Origin: Flavobacteriaceae bacterium PS02334
Lineage (GTDB): Bacteria > Bacteroidota > Bacteroidia > Flavobacteriales > Flavobacteriaceae
Reading direction: 5' to 3'
Assembly (NCBI GenBank): GCA_029959295.1
Contig: JASCOH010000001.1
Span: 372,001-436,000 of the forward strand
Length of the DNA: 64,000 nucleotides
This document shows, one piece after another, positions 28,311-36,435 of the stretch. The notes beneath the pieces were generated by a model. It saw only the letters and a list, made by a program, of their open reading frames with translations, was not told where the DNA came from and made no database searches. Each line of letters opens with the position of its first letter. The stretch's first letter is position 1. The translations under genes and the position numbers were made by a program.

Positions 28311-29564
28311 ATGAAAAAACAATTTTACACATTAGCAGCCCTTTTAGTTATGGGCATTACTGCCAACGCACAAGTAGGTATTGGCACTGTAACACCTGAT
28401 GCCTCATCAATGCTTGACATCAAAAGCACAACGGCTGGCTTTTTAATGCCAAGAATGACCACTGCCAACAGAACAGCAATCGCATCTCCAGCGGCAGGTC
28501 TTCAGGTTTTTGATACGACCACAAATACCATATGGTTCTTTGACGGTACCGCTTGGGTAAACTCCGGTGGTACAGCTACTAATATTTATACATCCAACGG
28601 AACACTCTCTGGTAATCGCTCCGTGAATATGGCTGACAAGAATCTTCAGTTTAATTCTACAACGGGTACGTTTGTAATTAATACAGCAGCAGGCACACAG
28701 GCATTTACGCAAACTGGCGCCGGTGTTTTTGGTATCGATGCTCCTAACGTAAGCAATGGCCGTTTTGTAGTGCTTGAAAACGGAAATGTGGGTATCGGAA
28801 AAACACTTCCGGCATACAATCTTTCTATTGTAAATAATGGCACAGCTACATCAATTGGCGGTGGCGCGGTTACCAACAATGCTTTAAACATTAGCAATCC
28901 TACAGGAGGAAGATCTGTCGTAGCTTCTATGTCAGCCTTCACAACAGGTGGCGTGGCAAAGGAAATCTATTTAGGTATCAACCCAAATCTTAACAGCGAT
29001 GCAGGTACGTTTACCTTAACCCGCAACGCAGGCGGTGTAGATATGACCATGGACCTCAGTAACGGTAATGTAGGCATCGGTGTAGGTGCGCCTGGAAATA
29101 AACTTCACGTAACCTCAGCTTCCGCAAGCACTTCCGGAATCAGAATGACAAACCTTACCAATACAGTAACTACCAAAACTGCCAATGCAGCCACTTTGGG
29201 AGTAGATGCTAACGGAGATATCGTAATAGCAAGCAATGCGGCAAGCACAGCGGCCAAAAACTTTATCTATATGCCAAGTATCGCTATTGATGTTTCGGCT
29301 AACGTAACAGGGGCTACTAAAAACTTATACAGCCTATATAGTGCACAGTTTACAACACCCAAAGCTGCCAGTACAGGCGCACCTGCTGCAATCCCTGTTT
29401 TACCGGCCGCTACCGATTTTTATTATTATGTAACCTATGCCGATCCTGCCGTTTTTACAGGTGCTATGACCATTGATGCTTCAGGTGTGCTGACGTACAA
29501 TGTAACAGCAAGTGCTGTGACAGATGCTACGTTTATCAACATTGTTCTTGTACCTAAAAACTAA
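28311..29564 (+). CDS. Paralogous tail-fibre-like surface protein without S74 domain
   Basis: 417 residues. The first 85 are almost the same as in the gene at 25730 (signal peptide, VGIGTVTPDASSMLDIKS, FDTTTNTIWFFDGTAW). The next section (about 107-245) is nearly identical to an internal block of that protein. The C-terminal 150 residues differ: a spacer, then a FYYYVTYADPAVFTGAMTI beta domain instead of the coiled-coil S74 chaperone. It probably forms a surface fibre or cap with its own fold. The downstream lectin-like gene starts six bases after its stop. Confidence 0.85.
   Translation: MKKQFYTLAALLVMGITANAQVGIGTVTPDASSMLDIKSTTAGFLMPRMTTANRTAIASPAAGLQVFDTTTNTIWFFDGTAWVNSGGTATNIYTSNGTLSGNRSVNMADKNLQFNSTTGTFVINTAAGTQAFTQTGAGVFGIDAPNVSNGRFVVLENGNVGIGKTLPAYNLSIVNNGTATSIGGGAVTNNALNISNPTGGRSVVASMSAFTTGGVAKEIYLGINPNLNSDAGTFTLTRNAGGVDMTMDLSNGNVGIGVGAPGNKLHVTSASASTSGIRMTNLTNTVTTKTANAATLGVDANGDIVIASNAASTAAKNFIYMPSIAIDVSANVTGATKNLYSLYSAQFTTPKAASTGAPAAIPVLPAATDFYYYVTYADPAVFTGAMTIDASGVLTYNVTASAVTDATFINIVLVPKN
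28818..29032 (+). repeat. Identical 215-bp block, copy 2
   Basis: Same sequence as 26756-26970 with no mismatch; see that entry. First differences: C at 29033 against A at 26971, and the base before the block on the left. Confidence 0.92.
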
Positions 29565-29570
29565 AACAAG

Positions 29571-31004
29571 ATGAAAGCTACAATAAATAAAATAAAAAAC
29601 AACCTGTCCACCGGATGCCTCTTTGTCTTAGCTTTACTTTTTGCTGGCAATATGGCACAGGCACAAAATCCCGGGGGGGTTACCGGGCACAACCTGTGGT
29701 ATAAAGCAGATGGAGGCGTAACCACAAGTGGCGCATTGGTTAGCCAATGGAACAATCAGTCGAGCAGCAACTTTAATCAATTGCAGGCAACTTCTGGAAA
29801 TCGGCCAACATTTAATAGTACGACCAGCTTGTTCAACTTTAATCCCACATTGGGTTTCACGGGCAATGATTATATGAAGAGTATTTTTGAGTCTTCTAAC
29901 ATTGCCAGCACAAGCAACAGCTCATTTTCTGTACAGAATTCCTCTTCAAATTCTGGATACAGGGATATCTATTCTGCTACATCATCCTTTAGTAACGTGT
30001 ATGAATACAGATTAACCCCTAGTAATAGTTTAGAGTATGGTCAGCACTTTGGTTCCTTTACTTCTTTCATTTCGCCGAATGGATCACTGGCTCTGAATAC
30101 GCAATACTTAAGCTCGACCATTTACACGCCAGGTTCGGCCAATATTTATTCAAGTGGCACTTCAATAGCTGCTGCTTCTACTACCTTAACTTCTCCTACC
30201 AACATAACACAGATAGGGGTGGGTGTCAGGGTTTCCAGTAGTGGTGCATATGCCACTGACTTTTTTTATACAGGCAATATTGGTGAGATAATTCGTTTCA
30301 ATACTAACCTAAACACTACCCAACGCCAGCAGGTAGAAAGTTACCTGGCTATTAAATATGGCCACACCTTGCCTTATAATTATTTAGCATCAGATGGTAC
30401 AACAACAACTTATACCGTTGCAGGCTATGCTAACAATATTGCAGGTATTGGAAGGGACGACAATACGGCTTTATTGCAAAAGCAATCCAAATCTGTAAAC
30501 ACAGGCAGCCAGGTGGTGATGGCACTGGGCACAGCTGCAACAACAAACCTGCTGAACGCCGGGACTATTCCCACAGATAAGCAATTCTTTGTTTGGGGAA
30601 ATGATACGGGAAGCGCAACTACTACTTCTACTATTACCGGTTTAGGAACGGTTACCCTAAGGCTCACTCGTGTTTGGAAAACGCAAAATACCAATGGGTT
30701 TGATCAGCAAATAACGGTTTATTATCCAGTAAGTAGTTTCACTGCCTTTGGCACAACTCCATATTTGATATACGCCACTACAGCAGCATTGCTAAATACA
30801 GGGGCTACAGCCATAGCAAACAGTGGAACAGTTTCTATTAATGGGGTAAGCAATTATGCCTTTACCGTTCCTGCATCCAGATTAGGCAATATGAATTTCT
30901 TTAGTTTCGGAATTACAAATGTACCTCTGCCAACACAAAGAACCCATGTTTTAGTTAATCCTTCAACGATCAACAGCAGCCAGCAAAACGGCAGAGTGAA
31001 ATAA
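29571..31004 (+). CDS. Lectin-like (LamG/DUF8202-type) surface protein, no sorting tail
   Basis: 477 residues with a signal peptide (CLFVLALLFAGNMAQAQ). NLWYKADGGVTTSGALVSQW is the typical start of the concanavalin-like module of Bacteroidota surface proteins; the module ends in LAIKYGHTLPYNYLASDG. A second domain with GIGRDDNTALLQKQSKSVN and FFVWGNDTGSAT follows (I recall this as DUF8202). Such proteins are usually much longer and end in a T9SS C-terminal domain. This one stops at NSSQQNGRVK without it, so it is truncated or retained by another means. It follows the preceding gene by six bases, suggesting an operon. Confidence 0.8.
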   Translation: MKATINKIKNNLSTGCLFVLALLFAGNMAQAQNPGGVTGHNLWYKADGGVTTSGALVSQWNNQSSSNFNQLQATSGNRPTFNSTTSLFNFNPTLGFTGNDYMKSIFESSNIASTSNSSFSVQNSSSNSGYRDIYSATSSFSNVYEYRLTPSNSLEYGQHFGSFTSFISPNGSLALNTQYLSSTIYTPGSANIYSSGTSIAAASTTLTSPTNITQIGVGVRVSSSGAYATDFFYTGNIGEIIRFNTNLNTTQRQQVESYLAIKYGHTLPYNYLASDGTTTTYTVAGYANNIAGIGRDDNTALLQKQSKSVNTGSQVVMALGTAATTNLLNAGTIPTDKQFFVWGNDTGSATTTSTITGLGTVTLRLTRVWKTQNTNGFDQQITVYYPVSSFTAFGTTPYLIYATTAALLNTGATAIANSGTVSINGVSNYAFTVPASRLGNMNFFSFGITNVPLPTQRTHVLVNPSTINSSQQNGRVK

Positions 31005-31121
31005 ATAGTATTCTATTTCCCTGCTAGCGCAAGAATCTCGATGCCACTAGCTTATTTTAAATAATTTAGAGTTAGTTATAAGCTATTATTTGCAACTGTG
31101 GTGGGCGCAAAATAATGCCAT

Positions 31122-31153
31122 AAGTCTGGAGTGGTAAAACACTTCAGGCTTTT
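31122..31153 (+). terminator. Terminator with G-U pairs after the lectin-like gene
   Basis: AAGTCTGGAGTG (31122-31133) pairs with CACTTCAGGCTT (31140-31151) through ten Watson-Crick and two G-U pairs around a six-base loop, followed by a short T run. The G-U pairs suggest it acts as RNA. Confidence 0.65.
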
Positions 31154-31174
31154 ATGAAAACAAAAGCTTAAATA

Positions 31175-31372
31175 ACCCAACCGTTTACCCCTGAAGACCC
31201 AACCGGTTGGGTAAGGTAACCTAACCGTTTACCCCTGATGACCCAACTGGTTGGGTTACATGACCCAACCAGTTACCCCTCGGTACCTAAAATTTTACCC
31301 TATACAACCCAAGCGGTTGGGTCACATGACCCAACCGGTTAGGTTATCCCACGCAAACGGTTGGGTCTAGCC
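31175..31372. repeat. Nine-unit array of 22-bp palindromic repeats
   Basis: Nine units begin at 31175, 31197, 31219, 31241, 31263, 31285, 31307, 31329 and 31351, exactly 22 bases apart. The best unit carries the perfect 16-bp palindrome ACCCAACCGGTTGGGT. Units 1, 3 and 5 end in a GTTTACCCCTGA-like variant, while 2, 4 and 7 end in GGTTGGGT plus about six bases, so a 44-bp super-repeat is visible on the left. A degenerate tenth unit may follow at 31373. The period is not a multiple of three and all frames have stops, so the pattern is kept at DNA or RNA level. It lies 88 bases before the next gene. Confidence 0.9.
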
Positions 31373-31460
31373 CGCACCAACGCTGGGCTTGATGTAAAAG
31401 CAGAGGCAGGATAAGCAAGCTTTTATAAAAAAATTAATTAACCATTAAACCATAATAACT

Positions 31461-31982
31461 ATGCCGATTGACAATTTAGGACGCCTGCACCTTACTGCAG
31501 CACAGAAAACAAGCGTAAGCAGTGCTTTAACAACTATTGAAGCCATCTTGCTGACTGTTACGCAAAACTTAAGTTCAGAAGAGCGCCAGCGCTATGGCAG
31601 CGTAAATGAGACAAACAAATTGCTGGTCAATAAAGTTCGCGATTATTACCAAACACAGCCCACACTAGCCAGCACCGACATTGACTGGGTAGAATATGAG
31701 GCTGATTTTCAAGACCGGGCTTTTGCAGACACTAATGAGCAGCGCCTGCTGACCATCTTGAGGATGCTTACTGACTTTAAGATTGTTCATGACTTTGATA
31801 ATTATCAAGCTGCATTGACAGACTATGGCTATACGCAATACAAGGCGGGCACAAAAACGCCAGGTTTTACTGAAAAAGCCAGCGACATGAAACAGCTTTT
31901 TCCAAATGTTACAGGTGCTAACGGAAGCACAGCTAAAAAAGAGAACAGTGCGCCCGGCGCTGCAAGCGAGCCGGAAATATAA
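31461..31982 (+). CDS. Helical protein of unknown function
   Basis: 173 residues, no signal peptide. Predicted to be mainly helical (LTAAQKTSVSSALTTIEAILLTV, LSSEERQRYGSVNETNKLLVNKVRDYY), with a disordered Lys/Ala/Glu tail. It resembles a family I have seen often in Bacteroidota, about 150-200 residues with a NLSSEERQRYG-like motif, but which has no assigned function. Its base composition matches the surface-protein block, higher in GC than the men genes that follow. The 22-bp palindromic array sits just upstream and is the best candidate for its control region. The 31983-32208 gap holds nothing I can support. Confidence 0.8.
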   Translation: MPIDNLGRLHLTAAQKTSVSSALTTIEAILLTVTQNLSSEERQRYGSVNETNKLLVNKVRDYYQTQPTLASTDIDWVEYEADFQDRAFADTNEQRLLTILRMLTDFKIVHDFDNYQAALTDYGYTQYKAGTKTPGFTEKASDMKQLFPNVTGANGSTAKKENSAPGAASEPEI

Positions 31983-32208
31983 AGTTGCAGTTGCTCCCGT
32001 TAGCGAAAGTATTGTGGACGTGACAGAAGCTATGCCCTGGCCGACGTGATGCTGCATAAAAAATAACAGCCCTAAGTTTAATAGTACTTCCTCATTCATT
32101 AGCTACAAGCTACTTCAAATTGCCCTGCACCCTTAGGCCTGCAGGGCTTTGAAGTTATTGCGCCTTTTCAAATCAAAGAGGCAGCCACCAAAAGCACACT
32201 CGCCAAAA

Positions 32209-33243
32209 TCAAAAACCCGCTTCCCAATCTAATTCAGGATTATACGCCAATTCCCCATCCTTCACTTCTAAAGGACAGTCAAAATTATTAGTATAAAGAC
32301 CGCCAGTCCCTAATCCCTGAGGCATTAAATTGTGCTGTAAAAAAGTCCATTGCGCAATCGCATTCAAACCGATGTTGCTCTCCAAAGCGGAAGTAATCCA
32401 CCAGCCGATATTGTATTTTTCAGCAAGCAGAATCCATTCTTTCGAACCTCGAAAACCGCCCACCAAACTAGGCTTTAAAATGATAAATTGAGGCTTGATT
32501 TTTTGTAATAAAGCTTCCTTTTCATTGTAATTAAAAACACCAATCAGCTCTTCATCCAAAGCAATAGGAAAAGGGGTCGTTTTACACAGTTCTGACATAC
32601 TGTCATGCTGATTTTTTTCTATAGGTTGCTCAATACTATGCAATTCAAAACCAGACAATTGATTTAATTTACCTAAAGCTTCTTCAGAAGTAAATCCGCC
32701 GTTCGCATCCACCCTGATTTCGATGGTTTTTGCATCATAATTTTGGCGGATAAAGCGCAATAATTCCAATTCTTTATCAAAATCAATAGCCCCGATCTTC
32801 AATTTTATGCAGTCAAAACCTTGCGCCAGTTTCTCCTCAATCTGCTCTTTCATGAAGCCTGGTTCTCCCATCCAGACCAAGCCATTTATCGGAATATTTT
32901 TTGCCCCTTTTGTAAACTCCGAAGGAAATAAAACAAACGGATTTTCGCTTTCCAAAGACTGAAAAGCCATCTCGATTCCAAACTGAATCGAAGGAAATTC
33001 CAACAAAGATTCCCACAGCTTTTCCTTTCCTAAAGCAATATTCTCGCAGGTCCATTTTAGCTTTTCTTCATAATCAGGACGGTCGTCGACACTCAAGCTT
33101 CTGAGGATGCCACACTCGCCTATCCCTTTTTTGCCGTTTTCTTCGAGAATAAGAAACCAAGTCTCTTTGTGGGTCATTACACCTCGCGACGTCCCAGAAG
33201 GGCGCTTAAAATCAAGAATATATTTTTGATAAGTAGCTTTCAT
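32209..33243 (-). CDS. menC: o-Succinylbenzoate synthase
   Basis: Enolase-superfamily dehydratase that makes o-succinylbenzoate for menaquinone. 344 residues. The catalytic Lys pair lies in CIKLKIG (about 165), metal ligands in IRVDANGGF, HSIEQPIE and ALDEELIG, and the second catalytic Lys in ILKPSLVGGF. The N-terminal capping domain begins YQKYILDFKRPSGTSRGVM. A dipeptide epimerase is a possible alternative for this subgroup, but menA and menB lie 2-6 kb upstream on the same strand, which favours MenC. It appears to be the last gene of that run. Confidence 0.92.
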   Translation of the reverse strand: MKATYQKYILDFKRPSGTSRGVMTHKETWFLILEENGKKGIGECGILRSLSVDDRPDYEEKLKWTCENIALGKEKLWESLLEFPSIQFGIEMAFQSLESENPFVLFPSEFTKGAKNIPINGLVWMGEPGFMKEQIEEKLAQGFDCIKLKIGAIDFDKELELLRFIRQNYDAKTIEIRVDANGGFTSEEALGKLNQLSGFELHSIEQPIEKNQHDSMSELCKTTPFPIALDEELIGVFNYNEKEALLQKIKPQFIILKPSLVGGFRGSKEWILLAEKYNIGWWITSALESNIGLNAIAQWTFLQHNLMPQGLGTGGLYTNNFDCPLEVKDGELAYNPELDWEAGF

Positions 33244-33272
33244 TTTTTGAGTTTATTCTATAAGGCTTTCAT

Positions 33273-33351
33273 CCTGCAAGGTTTTTCAAACCTTGTAGGT
33301 ATAATTTTTAAGCGTTTACAAATACCTACAAGGTTTAAAAAACCTTGCAGG
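33273..33351. repeat. Nested inverted repeat between menC and the TPR gene
   Basis: Two 30-base arms (33273-33302, 33322-33351) are reverse complements with one mismatch; each arm contains its own smaller palindrome around AAGGTTT. The CCTGCAAGG...CCTTGTAGG form is one I recall as dispersed in flavobacterial genomes. It lies in the 116-base gap inside the presumed men operon. Confidence 0.85.
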
Positions 33352-33359
33352 AGCTTAAA

Positions 33360-34571
33360 TTAGTCTTCAAATAATTTTAAAATCCTTTCAAAATCATCAT
33401 TTTTGAAACCGGCTTTCTGCAGGTCGTCGAAGTCTGATTTTGTTTTTGCAGCCCAGCTTAATTTTGAAGTGACATTCTGGGTCTTGTATTTTTTGTGAAG
33501 CTCTTTTGCTTTTTTATAATCGTCGTTCAGCAGATACAAATGTGCCAGATTCAGCTGCACCAGCAATTCAGAACCATCTAGCCTTTCTGCTTCCTTCAAA
33601 GCTTTCTGCGCTTTTTCAAACTGCCTGGAATACAGATAATATTGCCCCAAAGCATTGTAATCTAAAACAGTAGCATTGTCATTATCCACGATTCCTGCCT
33701 GCAATAACTGGATAGCCTCTTCGTATTTCTTATTCTTGAAAAGCTGTTGCGCATCCAATCGGATGGCAGTCAAGATTGATTTGTTCGCTGGTTTTTCAGA
33801 AAGGCAGGCATTTCCGAAATCTTTGAAAGCTTTTGACTTTTCAATTGCAAGAAGGCTTTGAAATTCCTTGAACTTGTATTTTGCCTGCAATTTCTCTAAA
33901 ACGCAAAGCGAAAAATCATCCGGAGTAAGCAATTGCTTTGCAAATTCTGAAGTCTTTATCTGCTTTAAAATCGCTTGGCGGCCGTCAAGATTCCAGCCTT
34001 TGCTGAGCTTGTTGTCTACCCACGGCACGACTTCCAAAACAATTTTCTGCTTCATGATCCAGTTTTGGCTTTCAAATCCGAACCAAAGATTTTCTCCGTC
34101 CGCAGAAAGGCAAGATGATTTGTCAAGCGTAAGGCGTTTGGCATCTTTGCTCAAAGGCGCATTTTGCGCCAGGCATGCTTTTGTCGTCTTGCCGTATTTT
34201 TGATAGTCAGTGGCGAAATTTGCCGTAGAAAAAATAGCATACTTGCATTTGTCGTCTCCAGAAACCTTAGACATCAAGAAAACCGCCCCGGCGCTTCCCT
34301 GGCTGATTCCAGAAGGATCAGGAATCGCTTTCAACAGCGAGACCAAGCTGTTTGCCATCTGCTGGTTTTCATCGAGAAGCGTGATTCTGTAAACGACTTC
34401 GGTTGTTCCCGTAGGCAGGTCTTCGGTTTTCACAGAAACCCTGTCGCCGGCAGAAACGATGATTTCTTTTGTGGTCGCGCGGTCTTTATCCCAGTAGCCG
34501 TCTTGCTGGGCAAAAATGGCTTGCTGTGATGCAAAAAGCAAGAAAGACAGCAGTAGTTTTTTTGTAGACAT
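33360..34571 (-). CDS. Exported tetratricopeptide-repeat protein
   Basis: 403 residues with a signal peptide (KLLLSFLLFASQQAIFAQ). The N-terminal half (about 25-200) is a beta-rich domain (VSVKTEDLPTGTTEVVYRITLLDENQQM, WFGFESQNWIMKQKIVLEVV). The C-terminal part has TPR-like helices: NKKYEEAIQLLQAGIV, DYNALGQYYLYSRQFEKAQKALKEA and LLVQLNLAHLYLLNDDYKKAKEL. Probably a periplasmic scaffold. It lies between menC and the UPF0173 gene on the same strand; a direct role in quinone synthesis is not indicated. Confidence 0.8.
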   Translation of the reverse strand: MSTKKLLLSFLLFASQQAIFAQQDGYWDKDRATTKEIIVSAGDRVSVKTEDLPTGTTEVVYRITLLDENQQMANSLVSLLKAIPDPSGISQGSAGAVFLMSKVSGDDKCKYAIFSTANFATDYQKYGKTTKACLAQNAPLSKDAKRLTLDKSSCLSADGENLWFGFESQNWIMKQKIVLEVVPWVDNKLSKGWNLDGRQAILKQIKTSEFAKQLLTPDDFSLCVLEKLQAKYKFKEFQSLLAIEKSKAFKDFGNACLSEKPANKSILTAIRLDAQQLFKNKKYEEAIQLLQAGIVDNDNATVLDYNALGQYYLYSRQFEKAQKALKEAERLDGSELLVQLNLAHLYLLNDDYKKAKELHKKYKTQNVTSKLSWAAKTKSDFDDLQKAGFKNDDFERILKLFED

Positions 34572-34718
34572 TTTATGGAATGGATTACTTTATAGCCCCG
34601 ATTGAAGCGAAAATCTTTTTTCTGGCTTTTTCAGACAGAAAAAAATTGGAGCGGAAAGCGGGAAAATGGATTGCTGAAAAAGCCCGAGCCACTCGCTTCT
34701 AAATTTTTAAATTAAATT

Positions 34719-34760
34719 CCCTCGACTACGCTGTGTCTCTCGACTGCGCTCGGGGTGACA
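34719..34760. repeat. Short dispersed-type repeat, CTCGACTRCGCT copies
   Basis: CTCGACTACGCT and CTCGACTGCGCT occur 18 bases apart, followed by CGGGGTGACA. I recall this as a common intergenic element in Flavobacterium. The remainder of the gap 34572-34718 is unremarkable. Confidence 0.5.
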
Positions 34761-34762
34761 AA

Positions 34763-35440
34763 TTAAAGCTCTAAAAACGCTCCGATTTCCAGCAACATCA
34801 AGTCTTTGCCTTTGTCGAAGAATTTCTTTTTAGCGTCTTCATGATTGATTTTTATATAGCCGAAAGTATCGTAGTGATAGCCCAAAACTTTGTCGCATTC
34901 CACGAAATCAGACGCAATGATAGCATCTTCAACATCCATCGTGAAGTTGTTTCCGATTGGCAGAATCGCCAAATCGAGCTTTGTTCGCAACGGAATCAGC
35001 TTCATGTCGAAAGTCAAAGCGGTGTCGCCAGCGATGTAAATATTTTTGTGCTCGCCTTCAATCACAAAACCGCCGGGATTTCCGCCGTAAGTGCCGTCAT
35101 GAAAAGAGCTTGAGTGGATGGCGCTGACATATTTCACGGTTCCGAAGTCGAATTTCCAGCTGCCACCGTGGTTCATCGGATGGCTTTTAAACCCTTTTTT
35201 CTCGTAATAGGTAGCAATTTCAGCATTAGAAACGATTGTTGCGCCGGTTCTTTTTGCGATAGCTTCCACGTCTAAAGTATGGTCTCCGTGAGCGTGCGTT
35301 ACCAAAATGTAATCTGCTTTCAGCTCGTCAATGTTGATGTGGCTGGCCAATTCGTTCGCAGAAATAAAAGGATCGACTATGATGTTTTTGCCTCCGACTT
35401 CGATGCCGAGGCTTGATTGTCCGTAGAAAGTAATTTTCAT
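34763..35440 (-). CDS. Metallo-beta-lactamase-fold hydrolase, UPF0173 type
   Basis: 225 residues. Starts ITFYGQSSLGIEVGGKNIIVDPFI, then the metal-binding HAHGDHTLD (THAHGDH motif, about 48-56), the FHDGTYGGNPGGFVIE segment, IYIAGDTALTF and a final VLGYHYDTFGYI with the last His ligand. This matches the UPF0173 family of metal-dependent hydrolases; the substrate is unknown. It is located 11 bases from menA in the same direction. Such a link to men genes in Flavobacteriia suggests, but does not prove, a role in quinone metabolism. Confidence 0.9.
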   Translation of the reverse strand: MKITFYGQSSLGIEVGGKNIIVDPFISANELASHINIDELKADYILVTHAHGDHTLDVEAIAKRTGATIVSNAEIATYYEKKGFKSHPMNHGGSWKFDFGTVKYVSAIHSSSFHDGTYGGNPGGFVIEGEHKNIYIAGDTALTFDMKLIPLRTKLDLAILPIGNNFTMDVEDAIIASDFVECDKVLGYHYDTFGYIKINHEDAKKKFFDKGKDLMLLEIGAFLEL

Positions 35441-35451
35441 ATTCTTAATTT

Positions 35452-36399
35452 TTAGCTATTTACAATAATATCTGAGAAGAAAAAGATCATGCAAAGCGAC
35501 AGCAAAATCGACAAAAGGAAAGTGCTGAGCGCTAATTTTTTCAATTCAGGATCTAAGGCTCTCGGCTCTTTATTTCTAGAAACGGTGATCAGATGTTTGG
35601 TCAACGGGAAATAAGCGAGAAGAAAAATGTATTGGTCGAAATTAAAATCTTTTAAAATGGCAAATGCCAAGACCAAAACCATGGCAGAAATGATCAAAAA
35701 ATAGTGATAAACCTTCGCTTTTGCACCGCCGATTTTCACTACGATTGTATTTTTTCCTGATTTTCTATCAGAAGCTTCGTCACGCATGTTGTTCAAGTTC
35801 AAAACGCCTACGCTTAAAAATCCGATGGCGATTGCAGGAAGAATCAATCGGTAATCAACTTCTTTGGAGTATAAAAAATTGACGCCCAAAGTGCTTACCA
35901 ATCCGAAGAAGACGAATACGAAGAAATCTCCAAAACCTCTGTATCCGTAAGCCGTGTCGCCAACCGTGTAGCGAATTGCCGAAGCGATTGCCAATAATCC
36001 AAGCACGACAAACAAAATTGAATACCAGATATAAGCTTCACCGAAGGCAAAATAAATCAGTAAAAGTGCTGAAATAAACGTCAATACCGAAGTAATGATA
36101 ATTGCCTTTTTCATGGCCTCAGGAGAAATCACGCCACTTTGGATGGCACGTTTTGGACCGATTCTGTCTTCGTTATCGGTGCCTTTCATTCCGTCGCCAT
36201 AATCATTTGCGAAGTTCGACAAAACCTGCAACCCAAGCGTTGTAAGTATTGCAAAACCAAACAATTGCCAATTAAAAACTTCTGTTGGCGTTAAAACATT
36301 TGCCGTTGGATAAGCCAAGGCATACATACTTCCGACAATAATTCCTGATACCGACAGCGGTAAAGTTCGCAGGCGCGCTGCTTCAACCCAATGTTTCAT
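35452..36399 (-). CDS. menA: 1,4-dihydroxy-2-naphthoate prenyltransferase
   Basis: Integral membrane prenyltransferase attaching the polyprenyl tail to dihydroxynaphthoate in menaquinone synthesis. 315 residues with eight or nine membrane helices. The two Asp-rich motifs are NFANDYGDGMKGTDNEDR (about 65-82) and NNMRDEASDRKSGKNT (about 205-220), which bind Mg-diphosphate. N-terminal HWVEAARLRTLPLSVSGI is characteristic. It lies between a PH-domain gene and the UPF0173 gene. Confidence 0.95.
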   Translation of the reverse strand: MKHWVEAARLRTLPLSVSGIIVGSMYALAYPTANVLTPTEVFNWQLFGFAILTTLGLQVLSNFANDYGDGMKGTDNEDRIGPKRAIQSGVISPEAMKKAIIITSVLTFISALLLIYFAFGEAYIWYSILFVVLGLLAIASAIRYTVGDTAYGYRGFGDFFVFVFFGLVSTLGVNFLYSKEVDYRLILPAIAIGFLSVGVLNLNNMRDEASDRKSGKNTIVVKIGGAKAKVYHYFLIISAMVLVLAFAILKDFNFDQYIFLLAYFPLTKHLITVSRNKEPRALDPELKKLALSTFLLSILLSLCMIFFFSDIIVNS

Positions 36400-36435
36400 T
36401 TTTAATGTTTATTCGTAAATAATTCTTTTGCAAAG

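Noticed and set aside
31175-31372. CRISPR array
   Set aside because: The repeats are tandem without unique spacers of CRISPR length, and no cas genes are present.
32158-32214. Hydrophobic minus-strand frame at the end of menC (GFLILASVLLVAASLI)
   Set aside because: Only about 17 codons and overlapping menC; most likely chance rather than a gene remnant.
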